This document shows, piece by piece, positions 37,587 to 47,526 of a DNA stretch of 64,000 nucleotides. The stretch comes from Bacteroidia bacterium (GTDB lineage: Bacteria; Bacteroidota; Bacteroidia; UKL13-3): NCBI GenBank assembly GCA_021740845.1, contig JAIOYZ010000016.1, positions 31,989-95,988 on the forward strand. The letters are read 5' to 3'. Position 1 is the stretch's first letter. The number at the start of each line of letters is the position of its first letter. Both the position numbers and the translations under genes were made by a program. The notes below the pieces were generated by a model, which did no database searches, was not told where the DNA came from, and worked only from the letters and a program-made list of their open reading frames with translations.

Positions 37587-38303
37587 ATGGATTATAAGTC
37601 GAGGCCTTATAAAATTGGTGCAATAAGTTTATTGTTGGTGCTACTAGCATTTTCAATAGCTTGGAACTCTTCTTATAAACCTTTGCTTCCTGGCTACCAT
37701 TTCTTCGTTTTTACGCCTAAAAAGTACAAGGAAACTCTTTCTCAAATTGAGGATAAACGAAAGGTACTTATTCCTTCACCATTTGAGGTAAAGCGAAGTT
37801 TTTTTATTAAATCTTTAACACAGCATGTTTTTCCATTTTGGTATGGAACCACTTGGGGTTTTTATGGAAGTTCAACTCAACCGGGCAGCGGTTCTATTGC
37901 TTGTGGCTATTTTGTAACTACCACTTTGCATCAAATTGGTTTGAACCTAAATAGAGTTGGCCTAGCGCAATGTGCATCCGAAAAAATGATTAGAAGTTTG
38001 GTTCAGAAAAAATACATTTGGCATTTTAATGGATTGCTCTTGGATGAATTTATAAAAGGTTTAAGTGCTAAGGGAAACGGTTTGTATATTATTGGCTTAG
38101 ATAATCATACTGGATTTGTTTATGTGAAATCCAAGAATAATATTCGGTTTATCCATAGTTCTGGAAGGTTTCCTTTTTGTGTAGTAGATGAAAATGCTGC
38201 AGAATCTATTGTTCTTAAAAAATCGAAATACAAGGTAGTTGGCAAAATTAGCGACGACCCCGCTTTATTAGATAAGTGGGTAAAAGGAACTCCAATTCCT
38301 TAG
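37587..38303 (+). CDS. membrane-anchored protein, possible papain-like cysteine peptidase fold
   Basis: This 238-residue protein has an N-terminal membrane helix (about 10-30) and a periplasmic domain. A cysteine at the start of a predicted helix (GSIACGYFVTTTLHQIG) and a later histidine strand (IIGLDNHTGFVYVK) have the order of the catalytic Cys and His in NlpC/P60 and CHAP-type enzymes, and the RFIHSSG segment could supply the third polar residue. No assigned family is recognised, so the enzymatic role is inferred. It follows the oxidoreductase by 10 bp and probably shares its transcript. Confidence 0.55.
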   Translation: MDYKSRPYKIGAISLLLVLLAFSIAWNSSYKPLLPGYHFFVFTPKKYKETLSQIEDKRKVLIPSPFEVKRSFFIKSLTQHVFPFWYGTTWGFYGSSTQPGSGSIACGYFVTTTLHQIGLNLNRVGLAQCASEKMIRSLVQKKYIWHFNGLLLDEFIKGLSAKGNGLYIIGLDNHTGFVYVKSKNNIRFIHSSGRFPFCVVDENAAESIVLKKSKYKVVGKISDDPALLDKWVKGTPIP

Positions 38304-38378
38304 CTAAAAAGGATAAAAAAAATAATTATATACAAGTATGCATTATTAGATTTATGAAATTCTTATTTTGCAGTCGTT

Positions 38379-39332
38379 ATGAAAGTTACGGAACATATAA
38401 AAAATGCCAAGGAAACTTTGTTTTCCATTGAAATTTTGCCGCCTTTAAAGGGAAAAGATATTAATTCTATATACCATGGGCTTGATCCTTTGATGGAATT
38501 TAAGCCAACATTTATTGATGTTACTTACCATAGAGAAGAGTTCTTGCTGAGAAAGCGTAAGGACGGTGGTTTTGATAAAATATATACACGTAAACGTCCG
38601 GGTACAGTTGCTATTTGTGCTGCTTTGATGAATAAGTACCATGTTGATACAGTTCCACATTTGATTTGTGGTGGTTTTAGCAAAGAGGAAACAGAAAACG
38701 CCTTAATTGATTTGCACTTCTTGGGGATTGATAATGTGTTAGTGCTGCGTGGCGACAATATTAAAAACGAATCTAATTTTGTTCCAGAACCTGATGGGAA
38801 CAAAGATTCATTGGAATTACTGAAACAAGTAGTGGCCATGAATGAAGGCAAATATTTGGACGAAGAGTTAGAAAACGCTTCGCATTCTGATTTCTGCATT
38901 GGTGTTTCTGGCTATCCTGAGAAACATTTTGAAGCTCCCAATATGAATAGCGATTTGCGTTGGTTGAAACAAAAGGTAGATTCAGGCGCAGAATACATCG
39001 TTACCCAAATGTTTTTTAATAATCAAAAGTATTTTCAGTTTGTTGAAACTTGCAAATCATTAGGTATTGATTTGCCTGTAATACCAGGTATAAAGCCATT
39101 AACCACCAAAAGACAATTAACCATTTTGCCTAAAATTTTCCATATCGATATTCCAGAAGATTTGGTTCAAGCCGTAGAAAAATGCAAAGACGATAAAGCT
39201 GTAAAACAGGTGGGTATTGAATGGGCAATACAACAAAGTAAAGAGTTAAAAGCGGCAAAGGTTCCAGTATTGCATTACTATACAATGGGTGTTAGTGAAG
39301 TAACTAAAGCCATAGCTACGGAGATATTTTAA
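38379..39332 (+). CDS. metF: methylenetetrahydrofolate reductase
   Basis: This FAD-dependent TIM-barrel enzyme reduces 5,10-methylene- to 5-methyl-tetrahydrofolate for methionine synthesis. Recognisable parts are FSIEILPPLKGKD with the catalytic glutamate, FIDVTYHREE, PHLICGGFSKEE, VLRGDNI and AEYIVTQMFFNNQKYF. The length of 317 residues is normal for bacterial MetF. The tcdA gene follows in the same direction after 30 bp. Confidence 0.95.
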   Translation: MKVTEHIKNAKETLFSIEILPPLKGKDINSIYHGLDPLMEFKPTFIDVTYHREEFLLRKRKDGGFDKIYTRKRPGTVAICAALMNKYHVDTVPHLICGGFSKEETENALIDLHFLGIDNVLVLRGDNIKNESNFVPEPDGNKDSLELLKQVVAMNEGKYLDEELENASHSDFCIGVSGYPEKHFEAPNMNSDLRWLKQKVDSGAEYIVTQMFFNNQKYFQFVETCKSLGIDLPVIPGIKPLTTKRQLTILPKIFHIDIPEDLVQAVEKCKDDKAVKQVGIEWAIQQSKELKAAKVPVLHYYTMGVSEVTKAIATEIF

Positions 39333-39362
39333 AACTGTTTTTACTTATTTAAATATTATTGC

Positions 39363-40094
39363 ATGAGTTTCGATATTCAGCCTTGGATGGGCAGGACAGA
39401 ATTGTTGTTGGGGCAAAATCAATTGCATAAATTGATTAACTCCAATGTGTTGGTTGTAGGGTTAGGTGGGGTAGGAGGCATTGCTGCAGAAATGATTGCC
39501 AGGAGTGGTGTTATGCAAATGACCATTGTTGATGCAGATACCGTTGATGCTACCAATAGAAACCGTCAGATTCCAGCTCTAAAAAGCACTGAAGGAAAGG
39601 TTAAAGCAGATGTTCTCGCAGAGCGCTTGTTGGATATTAATCCAGATCTTCAGTTGCAAGTTATTCCAGAATATTTTAGAGACCAATTAACTTTTGATGT
39701 TTTAGATAATAATAAGTTTGATTATGCTTTGGATTGCATAGATACTTTATCTCCAAAAGTGTATTATATCAAAGCTTGTATTGATAGAGGCATTCCTATT
39801 ATAAGCAGTATGGGCGCGGGTTCTAAGGTTGATCCAACCATGGTAAAGGTTGCAGATATTTCTGAGACTTATAACTGTCATTTGGCCAGGTATACCAGAA
39901 AATACTTGCACCGGTTGGGAGTTTATAAAGGAGTGAAAGCGGTGTTTTCTTCAGAACAAAAATATACCAATGCCCAGCTGATGTTAATGGAAGCAAGGAA
40001 TAAAAAGTCAGCACCAGGAACTATTAGTTATATGCCAACAGTTTTTGGCTGTACAGTTGCTTCTGTTGCTATTAGAGATTTATGCAATAGGTAA
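39363..40094 (+). CDS. tcdA: tRNA threonylcarbamoyladenosine dehydratase
   Basis: This 243-residue E1-like protein has the ThiF/MoeB Rossmann motif VVGLGGVGGIAAEMIARSG and the adenylation arginine region ATNRNRQIPAL. The length and the C-terminal segment (GTISYMPTVFGCTVASVAIR) fit TcdA, which converts t6A37 in ANN-decoding tRNAs to its cyclic form in an ATP-dependent reaction. The ThiF zinc CxxC pairs are not present, in line with TcdA. It ends 6 bp before the convergent PLD-family gene. Confidence 0.88.
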   Translation: MSFDIQPWMGRTELLLGQNQLHKLINSNVLVVGLGGVGGIAAEMIARSGVMQMTIVDADTVDATNRNRQIPALKSTEGKVKADVLAERLLDINPDLQLQVIPEYFRDQLTFDVLDNNKFDYALDCIDTLSPKVYYIKACIDRGIPIISSMGAGSKVDPTMVKVADISETYNCHLARYTRKYLHRLGVYKGVKAVFSSEQKYTNAQLMLMEARNKKSAPGTISYMPTVFGCTVASVAIRDLCNR

Positions 40095-40100
40095 AAATTC

Positions 40101-41279
40101 TTATTTTTTCTTGTCGCTTTGCCTTTGAAGAAAGAACAAGAATTTTAAGCTTAAATGAAATAATTGATAGGCAATAAAATTTCTAATACGGGTTAAGAAA
40201 TTCCCGCTTCTTTCAAATTCGTTTTTATCAATTGGTTTTGCATTGTTAATTAATAGTTCATTAACTTCATCGATGCAGATTTTTTGGTAATTGGAGTTGT
40301 TAATTTCTAAGTTGCATTCCATGCTTCCAAAATCACTTAAATAATTAAGGTTGTATGAACCAATTGTCATCCAAGAATCATCTACAAAAGCAATCTTTGC
40401 GTGCATTACGCTAGGCTGCCATTCCAGAATTTGAACTCCAGATTTCAATAGGTCTAAATAAAAATAAGTGGAAGCATTTTTAGCAATTCCAACATCAGAC
40501 ATACCTCCCAAAACTAGGCGAACATTTACCCCTCTTTTTGCTGCATTTTTAAGAATACGTTTTAATGCTGGTGAGGGAACAAAATAGCTTGCTAAAATTA
40601 ATATTTCTTTCTTTGCAAGCCTTATTTTTTGTCGGTATTGTCTGCTAATTCCAAATTTTGCCTTGAGCCAATGGTTTTGTAAAACACGGGTTCTAATTTC
40701 ACCTTCCTCTGTTTGGTATTTAAGTTTTTTCTTTTCTTTCTTGCTTAGTAATTGCCAAGAGTTTTGTGTTTTTAAACAAATATGCAATAAGTCTAAAACG
40801 GTATTGCCTTGAACCAAAATACCAAAATCTAACCAGGTTGTTTGAGGGCCCCAATGACTATAATTATTAGAAATATTTATTCCTCCAAGAAGGGCTGTCT
40901 TTTCATCGAAAATAAAGATTTTATGGTGAAGGCGCATTCCTAAAGGAATTTTGAAGGCGAATTTTAATTTTGAAAAAAAAGCGAGTTCTATATTATTTTC
41001 CTTTAGTTCTCTAATCCAATTTTTTGGAAAACTATCACAGCCAAAAGCATCCAAATTTAAACTGATTTGAACTCCTCTTTTGGCAGCAGCAACTAAGGCC
41101 GATTTTATCTTCTCTCCCGTTTCATCAGGAGCAAAAATATAGACTTGTATAGTTATAGATTCTTTGGCGTTTTGGATCAAACCTAATAGTTCTTCAAAAA
41201 AAGCTTTGCCACTTTTTAAGAAGCGTAGTTGTTGGTTTTGGTGCCAAGGGAATATGCCGATGTTTTTACGCCAAGCCAT
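40101..41279 (-). CDS. phospholipase D-family protein, cardiolipin-synthase type
   Basis: The 392-residue protein has two HKD catalytic motifs: HHKIFIFDEKTALLGGINI and HAKIAFVDDSWMTIGSYNLN, with the paired histidine-lysine-aspartate residues that form the phosphatidyl-enzyme. The arrangement matches ClsB/ClsA-type cardiolipin synthases without the usual N-terminal membrane helices; a hydrophobic C-terminal stretch (about 365-385) may bind the membrane. Other PLD-family transfer reactions are possible. It lies 15 bp after the histidine kinase gene and may share that operon. Confidence 0.85.
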   Translation of the reverse strand: MAWRKNIGIFPWHQNQQLRFLKSGKAFFEELLGLIQNAKESITIQVYIFAPDETGEKIKSALVAAAKRGVQISLNLDAFGCDSFPKNWIRELKENNIELAFFSKLKFAFKIPLGMRLHHKIFIFDEKTALLGGINISNNYSHWGPQTTWLDFGILVQGNTVLDLLHICLKTQNSWQLLSKKEKKKLKYQTEEGEIRTRVLQNHWLKAKFGISRQYRQKIRLAKKEILILASYFVPSPALKRILKNAAKRGVNVRLVLGGMSDVGIAKNASTYFYLDLLKSGVQILEWQPSVMHAKIAFVDDSWMTIGSYNLNYLSDFGSMECNLEINNSNYQKICIDEVNELLINNAKPIDKNEFERSGNFLTRIRNFIAYQLFHLSLKFLFFLQRQSDKKK

Positions 41280-41294
41280 TCCTCAAATGTACTA

Positions 41295-42692
41295 TTAATT
41301 ATCTTCGATTATTGGGGTAATTTTATTTAAGGCATTAGGTAAAATTACACGAACAATTGTTCCTCTACCTAGTTCAGATTTTATATTAATTTCACCTGCA
41401 TGTAAGTCAATTGTCTTCTTCACTAGGCTCAAACCGATACCATAACCTGGAACGTTTCTAGTTTCATTTGAACGATAAAACGGCTCAAAAACATGAGCCA
41501 AATCGCTTGTTCCAATGCCAGAGCCTTTATCTATTACCAGAATGTCAACTCCAAATGGGTAAAAGGAAATTTTTACTTCACAAGTATTGTCGTAAGTAAA
41601 TTTGCAAGCATTGTCCATAAGGTTGGTAAACACCGATTTAAGCAATGAGTGGTCACCTTCTATAACCAACATTTCATCCTCATTTAAATTGTCTTTAAAA
41701 GTATAATTGATATGATATTGTGGCTTTCTTTTTACTAGGTCGTCTCTTGATTCCATCATTACTTCCAAGATAGAAACCTCACCAAAATTAACTTTAGGGA
41801 ATTCTACATTAGCGGCTGCCAATTCGGTTAATCCATTCAATAATGAAATTAAGTTCTGAATGTCATCCAAAATAGAGGAGTAGGTGTTTAAATATTCTTC
41901 CTTGCTTCTTTCTTGTAATAACAAAACCTCAATTTGCCCTTTCATTACGGTTAAGGGCGTTCTAAATTCGTGGGATGCATTTGCCACAAATAGTTTTTGT
42001 AAAACAAATGATTTTTCAATTCGCTCGAGCATTTTATTAAAAACAATGGCAAGATTTGCAATCTCATCTTTCCCATTTCCTTCGTTTACTCTTTGGTATA
42101 AATTGCTTTCATTTATGGTGTCAACCTGTGAAATCACATCCTTGATAGGTTGCAAGGCCTGTTTAGAAAAATACCATCCACTTATAGATGCAATTACAAT
42201 GCAACTTATGTTTAAAATTACTAATAGAAACCTTAAGAAGTCTAATTTTTCAATACCTGCAGCATCTACTGCGCTGGATATAATAAAAAAAGTTTGGCCT
42301 CCATGTTGGAGGGTATAGGCTATGAATTCTGTTTCTTCTTCATTATGTTCAAATAGAGTCCCGGTTTTATAAAGCTTTTTAAGTAAATCTATTTCAATAT
42401 CCTTAATAGGATGGGAGGCAAAAACAACTTCGTAATTTTGATCGGCAATTATTAGGCGCTCATTTGGAAAACGGTTGAGTTGTTTTTGGAAAATTAGTTT
42501 TAATAATTCAGGAGTTATCTCTACTTTATCTAAATAGTTATAAACTACATTTTCCGAAACATTATAAAGTCTGTCGGTAAACTCGTTTTTTCTAAAAATT
42601 TCTGAAAATTCGTATGTAAAGATGGAGAAGCCAATAAAAATAGCAGCAACAATAGCCGTAAACTTAATGGTAAGGTTACTCTTTATGTTCAC
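41295..42692 (-). CDS. two-component sensor histidine kinase
   Basis: The 465-residue membrane kinase has helix 1 at about 8-28, a periplasmic sensor loop, helix 2 at about 150-172, a HAMP linker, the phospho-acceptor motif ASHEFRTPLTVMKGQ, and an HATPase domain with N box (LMDNACKFT), DKGSGIG and GYGIGLSLVKK. The sensor loop is not assigned to a ligand. The response regulator gene lies 12 bp upstream, so this is a complete two-component pair of the CusS/PhoR kind. Confidence 0.93.
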   Translation of the reverse strand: MNIKSNLTIKFTAIVAAIFIGFSIFTYEFSEIFRKNEFTDRLYNVSENVVYNYLDKVEITPELLKLIFQKQLNRFPNERLIIADQNYEVVFASHPIKDIEIDLLKKLYKTGTLFEHNEEETEFIAYTLQHGGQTFFIISSAVDAAGIEKLDFLRFLLVILNISCIVIASISGWYFSKQALQPIKDVISQVDTINESNLYQRVNEGNGKDEIANLAIVFNKMLERIEKSFVLQKLFVANASHEFRTPLTVMKGQIEVLLLQERSKEEYLNTYSSILDDIQNLISLLNGLTELAAANVEFPKVNFGEVSILEVMMESRDDLVKRKPQYHINYTFKDNLNEDEMLVIEGDHSLLKSVFTNLMDNACKFTYDNTCEVKISFYPFGVDILVIDKGSGIGTSDLAHVFEPFYRSNETRNVPGYGIGLSLVKKTIDLHAGEINIKSELGRGTIVRVILPNALNKITPIIEDN

Positions 42693-42704
42693 GGCTATTG
42701 CTTA

Positions 42705-43385
42705 TTATGCTTCCGACTTAATAATATATCCCATGCCAACCATTGTATGGATGATTTTAGTTGGGAAGTCTTTGTCGATTTTCTTTCTTAAAAAGTTAAT
42801 ATAAACATCAATCACATTAGTAGTAGTATCAAAACCTGCCTCCCAAACTTTCTCAAGTATTTCGGTTCTAGATATTACTCTGTTTTTATTTCTAATTAAG
42901 TATTCAAGAAGTGAAAATTCCTTTGCTGTAAGGTCAATAGTTTTACCTCCTCTACGAGCCACTTTTCTGTTTAAATCAAGTTCCAAATCCTCTAATTTAA
43001 GAATCTTTTGATCCGCCAAATTATCGGTATAGCGCTTGGTTAATGCTCTCAGTCTTGCTAGTAATTCTTTAAATTCAAAAGGTTTTACTAAATAGTCGTC
43101 GGCACCTGCATCCAAACCATTCACTTTTTCGTCTAAAGAGCCCAAAGCAGTTAGCATTAAGATGGGTGTTTTAACTCCCTCTGCCCTTAATTCTCTTGAA
43201 ACTTCTAATCCATTTAAATAAGGAATCATCACATCTAAAACAATGGCATCATAAGCATTTTCTGAAGCCATTTTTCTGGCAAAATAGCCATCATAAACAA
43301 CGGTTACTTCGTTGTTTTGCTCTTCTAAACCTTGTTTTAAAAAAGAAGCAACTTTTGGTTCGTCTTCAACTACTAATAGTTTCAT
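42705..43385 (-). CDS. OmpR-family response regulator
   Basis: The 226-residue protein has a receiver domain with the phosphorylated aspartate D51 (IVLDVMIPYLNG), the acidic pair VEDE at the start, the conserved Lys in LVKPFEFKEL, and a C-terminal winged-helix DNA-binding domain (TAKEFSLLEYLIRNKNRVIS ... IDVYINFLRKKID). It is first in the operon with the histidine kinase. Target genes cannot be read from the sequence; heavy-metal or envelope stress regulators of this type are common. Confidence 0.94.
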   Translation of the reverse strand: MKLLVVEDEPKVASFLKQGLEEQNNEVTVVYDGYFARKMASENAYDAIVLDVMIPYLNGLEVSRELRAEGVKTPILMLTALGSLDEKVNGLDAGADDYLVKPFEFKELLARLRALTKRYTDNLADQKILKLEDLELDLNRKVARRGGKTIDLTAKEFSLLEYLIRNKNRVISRTEILEKVWEAGFDTTTNVIDVYINFLRKKIDKDFPTKIIHTMVGMGYIIKSEA

Positions 43386-43519
43386 TTGTTATGGTTTATA
43401 ATCAATTTTTTTTGCAATGTAATTTTTGTTTTTCAATTGCTCGAGCCAAGTTAAAGTTTATTTTAATCAAATAAATAAAACTCAGATTAAAAATAACCAA
43501 AAGTTTGTTTTACAGAGTC

Positions 43520-43861
43520 TTACCCTCCTGCTTTTTTTGCCTTATAATTTTCTTTTGTAAGAAAGAGAAGAATTTTTTCCCTAAAGTCGCCTTGAATCAA
43601 AACTTCGCCATCCTTTGTACTTCCTCCAACGCCACAATGTTTTTTTATGGCTGAACCAAGTTTATTTAAGTCGTCATCTGTTCCAATAAAACCAGTAATT
43701 CTAGAAACTAATTTTCCTCCACCTTTTCTATCCAAAAATATTTTCAATTGTTGTTGCTGAGGTGCTAAGGTATTTGTTTCTTCATTAGAATATTCTTCGT
43801 ATTGAAAATTAGTTTCAGTAGAATAAACTATACCTGTTCTGTTTTTATTTTTATTGCTCAT
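43520..43861 (-). CDS. SUI1/eIF1-family translation factor
   Basis: The 113-residue protein has a variable N-terminus and a SUI1 domain (about 38-110) with the family motif RKGGGKLVSRITGF, and the later KKHCGVGGSTKDGEVLIQGD. Bacterial members (YciH) act on initiation fidelity, perhaps in stress. The gene overlaps the lipid kinase gene upstream by 4 bp (ATGA), so the two are translationally coupled. Confidence 0.92.
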   Translation of the reverse strand: MSNKNKNRTGIVYSTETNFQYEEYSNEETNTLAPQQQQLKIFLDRKGGGKLVSRITGFIGTDDDLNKLGSAIKKHCGVGGSTKDGEVLIQGDFREKILLFLTKENYKAKKAGG

Positions 43862-44745
43862 GGTTTTGGTAGAATTAACTTTAATGAATTTCTTATTAAT
43901 TTTATATGAACTTTTGGTTCAAACCAAATGGGTTCTCCATCTATGTTTACATATGCTGCATTTTCTTGCTCAATAATAATTTCATCTGTTCTATAGTTGG
44001 TTACCAATTTAGATTGATGTAAAGTTCGCATAAACAAATCTTTGCTTAAGCCAATTGCATTTTTCCAGCTTACTTTTTTTAGAACAGTTATGTCAAATAG
44101 GCCATCGTTAAACTCTGCTAATGGCGCTATATAGGCGTTGTTTCCATATTGTGGTCCGTTGCAAATAGCAAGTATAAACGCAGTTTCTGTGACTTGTTTT
44201 TCAGAAAAAGATAATTGGTATTTTTTTAATTGATAGCTACTTAATTCTTGCAAACTTACCTTGGCATAGGTTTTAAATCCGCGTGTACCTGCTTCTGCAA
44301 ATTTAGAACTCACATGTGCATCAAAGCCAAAGCCACAAACATTCATAAATTTAACTGAGTTTGCTATGCCAGTATCAATATATCCCGTATGTTCTAGGTT
44401 TATTAATTCAATCGCTTTTTTCAAATCTAATGGAATTCTCAAAGCTCTTGCCAAGCCATTCCCAGAGCCTAAGGGCAAAATTGCTAAGGGTATTTCGGTT
44501 TGAACCAATTCGCCAGCAATTAAATTAATGGTGCCATCTCCTCCAACTGCTACAATTTTATTGGGTTGTTTTTGAATAGCATTTTTAGTTAATTCTACAG
44601 CATGTTCTGAAGATTTGGTATAGGCAATTTCATATGAAAATTTAGTTGTGTCTAAATGCTTTTCAATTAATTCAGGAATATTCTTTTTGCTCCTAATTCC
44701 CGATATAGGATTTATAATGAAGATTATTTTTTTTTCTTGGGCCAT
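43858..44745 (-). CDS. diacylglycerol kinase-family lipid kinase
   Basis: The 295-residue soluble kinase of the DgkB/YegS type has the nucleotide loop VAVGGDGTINLIAGEL (GGDGT at 68-72) and the second motif LPLGSGNGLARALRIP. It phosphorylates a lipid such as diacylglycerol, using ATP at the inner face of the membrane; the exact substrate is unknown. Two iterated decamers lie inside the gene (43916-43925, coding FEP; 44497-44506, coding QT). The SUI1 gene overlaps its end by 4 bp. Confidence 0.92.
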   Translation of the reverse strand: MAQEKKIIFIINPISGIRSKKNIPELIEKHLDTTKFSYEIAYTKSSEHAVELTKNAIQKQPNKIVAVGGDGTINLIAGELVQTEIPLAILPLGSGNGLARALRIPLDLKKAIELINLEHTGYIDTGIANSVKFMNVCGFGFDAHVSSKFAEAGTRGFKTYAKVSLQELSSYQLKKYQLSFSEKQVTETAFILAICNGPQYGNNAYIAPLAEFNDGLFDITVLKKVSWKNAIGLSKDLFMRTLHQSKLVTNYRTDEIIIEQENAAYVNIDGEPIWFEPKVHIKLIRNSLKLILPKP

Positions 44746-44813
44746 TTGCTGGCAAATTTTTCGGTAAAGTTATTCAATCAAGGCACAATTAGTATATTCG
44801 ACAAATTATTTTC

Positions 44814-46175
44814 ATGAACTGGCTTCAACTTCTTAAAGCATATAGATTTGGCGATACAGCTCCTCGTAACCACGGTGAAATTCCTAACCGCAGTATTTTT
44901 GAGCAAGATTACGACCGAATTATTTTCTCTACTCCATTCAGGAGATTGCAAGATAAAACCCAAGTGATTCCTTTGCCTGAGCACGATTTTGTACATAATA
45001 GATTAACACATAGTATTGAGGTTAGCAGCGTTGGAAGAACGCTTGGAAAGATTGCAGGAACTGCTCTTTTACATAAGTATCCTGAGTTACAAGCCAACTA
45101 TAGTCACCACGATATTGGAGCCATTGTAGCGGCCGCAAGTTTGGCTCACGATATTGGCAATCCGCCTTTCGGGCATAGTGGCGAATCTGCTATTTCAGAA
45201 TATTTTTTAAATGGCGACGGCGTTCGGTTCAAACCGAAATTAACAGATAAGCAATGGCAGGATTTAACCAGTTTTGAAGGCAATGCAAACGGCTTTAGAA
45301 TTTTAACTAACGCCAACCAAATAGGCAATGGCGGAATTCGTTTAAGCTATCCAACTTTGGCGGCATTTACTAAATATCCAAAAGAAAGTTTGCCTTTATT
45401 TCCTAAAAATAGAGCCAGTGAAAAGAAGTATGGTTTTTTTCAATCAGAGGCAGAATATTATTCCAATATTGCTGAGGTTTTAGGACTTATTTCTGCTGAA
45501 ACAAATTCTAGTATTCATTTTCGCCGACATCCTTTAGCTTTTTTGGTGGAAGCAGCGGATGATATCTGTTATCATATTATTGATTTTGAAGATGGCTTGC
45601 GCTTAAAATGGATTGATTTTATGCATGCAGAGGCTTTGCTGAAACCTTTGGCTGGCGAGGCTTTTTACGATAAAAACTACCAGAAACTTAAATCACAAGA
45701 TGAAAAAGCCTCTTACCTTAGAGCAGTTGCCATTAATGGGTTAATAAAAGAAATGGCTGAGGTTTTTATAGACAATGAGGAGGCTATGTTAGCGGGCAAT
45801 TTTGATATTTCACTTTTGAATTTGAGTAAGCATAAAAACGAGATTGAACAAATTAAAAATATCTCTTTTCAAAAAGTATACAAAGCACGCGAGGTAATAG
45901 AAATTGAAGCTGCGGGCTTTGAAATTATTGGTGGGTTATTACATATGTTTCTAGCTGCCATGGAGCAAATTTGTAATCCAGAAGCTAGTCAGACGAGCTA
46001 TAAACACAAAAAAATAGCAGAGCTTTTGCCAGAAAATTTAAGAAATCCAGAGGAGAGTTTAAAGGCAGATTTATACCTTCAATTGATTTCTGTATGCGAG
46101 TTTGTAGCAGGTTTAACAGATAGGCATGCCATTAGTTTATTTAGAAAATTAAAAGGTATTGAGCTGCCAACATAA
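44814..46175 (+). CDS. dgt: deoxyguanosinetriphosphate triphosphohydrolase (dGTPase)
   Basis: This HD-domain enzyme splits dGTP to deoxyguanosine and triphosphate. The start FSTPFRRLQDKTQVIPL, the metal ligands in HDFVHNRLTHSIEVSSVG and the HD motif LAHDIGNPPFGHSGE are all present. The 453-residue length fits the longer dGTPase type with the C-terminal helical part. A near-consensus -7 box, TATATTCG, lies at 44793-44800. An iterated decamer (45226-45235) encodes FKP. Confidence 0.94.
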   Translation: MNWLQLLKAYRFGDTAPRNHGEIPNRSIFEQDYDRIIFSTPFRRLQDKTQVIPLPEHDFVHNRLTHSIEVSSVGRTLGKIAGTALLHKYPELQANYSHHDIGAIVAAASLAHDIGNPPFGHSGESAISEYFLNGDGVRFKPKLTDKQWQDLTSFEGNANGFRILTNANQIGNGGIRLSYPTLAAFTKYPKESLPLFPKNRASEKKYGFFQSEAEYYSNIAEVLGLISAETNSSIHFRRHPLAFLVEAADDICYHIIDFEDGLRLKWIDFMHAEALLKPLAGEAFYDKNYQKLKSQDEKASYLRAVAINGLIKEMAEVFIDNEEAMLAGNFDISLLNLSKHKNEIEQIKNISFQKVYKAREVIEIEAAGFEIIGGLLHMFLAAMEQICNPEASQTSYKHKKIAELLPENLRNPEESLKADLYLQLISVCEFVAGLTDRHAISLFRKLKGIELPT

Positions 46176-46312
46176 TCAAGGTTCGGTTTGAACCAAACAG
46201 TTTTGAAATTAGTTTGTTGAAGATTAAGCAGCTTGATTAATAGACGAGATTTTGGTTTTATACCTAAATTATAGGGTTATCGAAAAACATTGAATATTCG
46301 TCGATTTGTGAA

Positions 46313-46342
46313 TTTGTGATTTTAAAAATTAATATATATTTG
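46313..46342 (+). promoter_or_regulatory. clpP promoter
   Basis: TTTG (46313-46316), an 18-bp spacer and TATATTTG (46335-46342) match the Bacteroidota consensus exactly; the start codon is 20 bp downstream. A second TTTG at 46305-46308 offers a longer spacing. Confidence 0.85.
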
Positions 46343-46361
46343 ACCAAAACCATTTCAAAGT

Positions 46362-47054
46362 ATGAACATAGGAAACGAATTCCGCAAATATGCGGTAAAG
46401 CACAAAGGAATAAGCAGTATAAAAGTAGATGCTTACATGGAAAGCACCATGGAGGGCATGACTCGTACGGTTATTGAAGAACGTCCGATGAACTTCCGTG
46501 AAATCGACGTATTCTCTAGATTAATGGCAGATCGGATTTTGTTTTTAGGCATGCCTATCGACGATTATGTTGCCAATATTGTACAAGCACAATTGTTATT
46601 TTTAGATTCAATGGATGCTCGTAGAGATATTCAAATGTATATTAATTCTCCAGGTGGTTCTGTTTATGCAGGCTTGGGAATTTACGATACCATGCAGTGG
46701 GTAAACCCTAATGTAGCAACTATCTGTACAGGTTTGGCTGCCTCTATGGCTGCTGTATTATTGTGTGCTGGCGAAAAGGGCAAACGTAGTGCCTTGCCTC
46801 ATGCTCGTGTTATGATTCACCAACCATTGGGTGGAGCACAAGGACAAGCTTCAGACATTGAAATTACTGCTAGAGAAATTCAGAAGTTAAAGAAAGAATT
46901 ATACGATATTATTGCTGACCATAGCGGACAGCCTTTTGATAAAGTGCAAGCTGATAGCGATCGTGATTACTGGATGATTGCTTCTGAAGCAAAAGAATAC
47001 GGAATGATTGACGATGTTTTAATGAAACATAAAAAGGAAGTAGAGAAAAAATAA
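46362..47054 (+). CDS. clpP: ATP-dependent Clp protease proteolytic subunit
   Basis: ClpP forms the serine-protease barrel that works with ClpX or ClpA-type unfoldases. The catalytic triad is visible: Ser128 in [10 protein letters not shown], His153 in VMIHQPLGG and Asp202 in DSDRDYWM. The 230 residues include a ~30-residue N-terminal extension before the processed core, usual in Bacteroidota. A terminator follows, and clpX comes 980 bp later behind a lipoprotein gene with no shared operon, unlike the tight clpP-clpX pairs of many bacteria. Confidence 0.97.
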   Translation: MNIGNEFRKYAVKHKGISSIKVDAYMESTMEGMTRTVIEERPMNFREIDVFSRLMADRILFLGMPIDDYVANIVQAQLLFLDSMDARRDIQMYINSPGGSVYAGLGIYDTMQWVNPNVATICTGLAASMAAVLLCAGEKGKRSALPHARVMIHQPLGGAQGQASDIEITAREIQKLKKELYDIIADHSGQPFDKVQADSDRDYWMIASEAKEYGMIDDVLMKHKKEVEKK

Positions 47055-47075
47055 TTCACATAATTCCAATTATAG

Positions 47076-47109
47076 AAAAGGAGTTGCTTAACAAGTGGCT
47101 CCTTTTTTT
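47076..47109 (+). terminator. clpP terminator
   Basis: The stem AAAGGAG...CTCCTTT, with an inner CTT/AAG pairing, is followed by a run of seven T, 22 bp after the clpP stop. Confidence 0.85.
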
Positions 47110-47526
47110 ATGCAGGTTGTGGTTGATTATTATTGGCGATTTGCTTTTTTTGACTGCTTACAAAAGAAATTCCTCTGCATGTTTGATTTTATTTATCCTT
47201 AAGCCAGAAAAACTTGTAGATGTTGCGTTTAAGTAAATTTACTTTTATTAAATTGTAATTCAAGTTAAATCCTTTAAACCGCCTTTAAAATAAGTAGTTT
47301 AGAGGCGTTGCTTGGTTTTGTATATTGGTGTAAACAATAAAATGTTTGTTAACAAATTGCTGTTGACTACGAAAATTCGCTTACTAATTGCTCAACTTTT
47401 CATTTAACCAGCAATTGCTTTGTTTAAGTTGAAATTGTCGCATTCCAAATGCCTAAACGCCTAAATTTTAATATTTTGAGATTGTTTGTTTCAAGATAAA
47501 TTTGGGCAATCAACCAATACTACTTT
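47110..47526. other. 417-bp intergenic region without a visible gene
   Basis: No open frame of note is found on either strand. A hairpin, CGCCTTTAAA...TTTAGAGGCG (10-bp stem with one mismatch, about 47281-47308), could be a relic terminator or the stem of a small RNA, but no T-run follows. The sequence is very AT-rich towards the lipoprotein gene. Confidence 0.4.

Noticed and set aside
47281..47308. A small RNA hairpin between clpP and the lipoprotein gene
   Set aside because: The 10-bp stem has one mismatch, no T-run follows and no promoter is seen; kept only as a note on the intergenic region.
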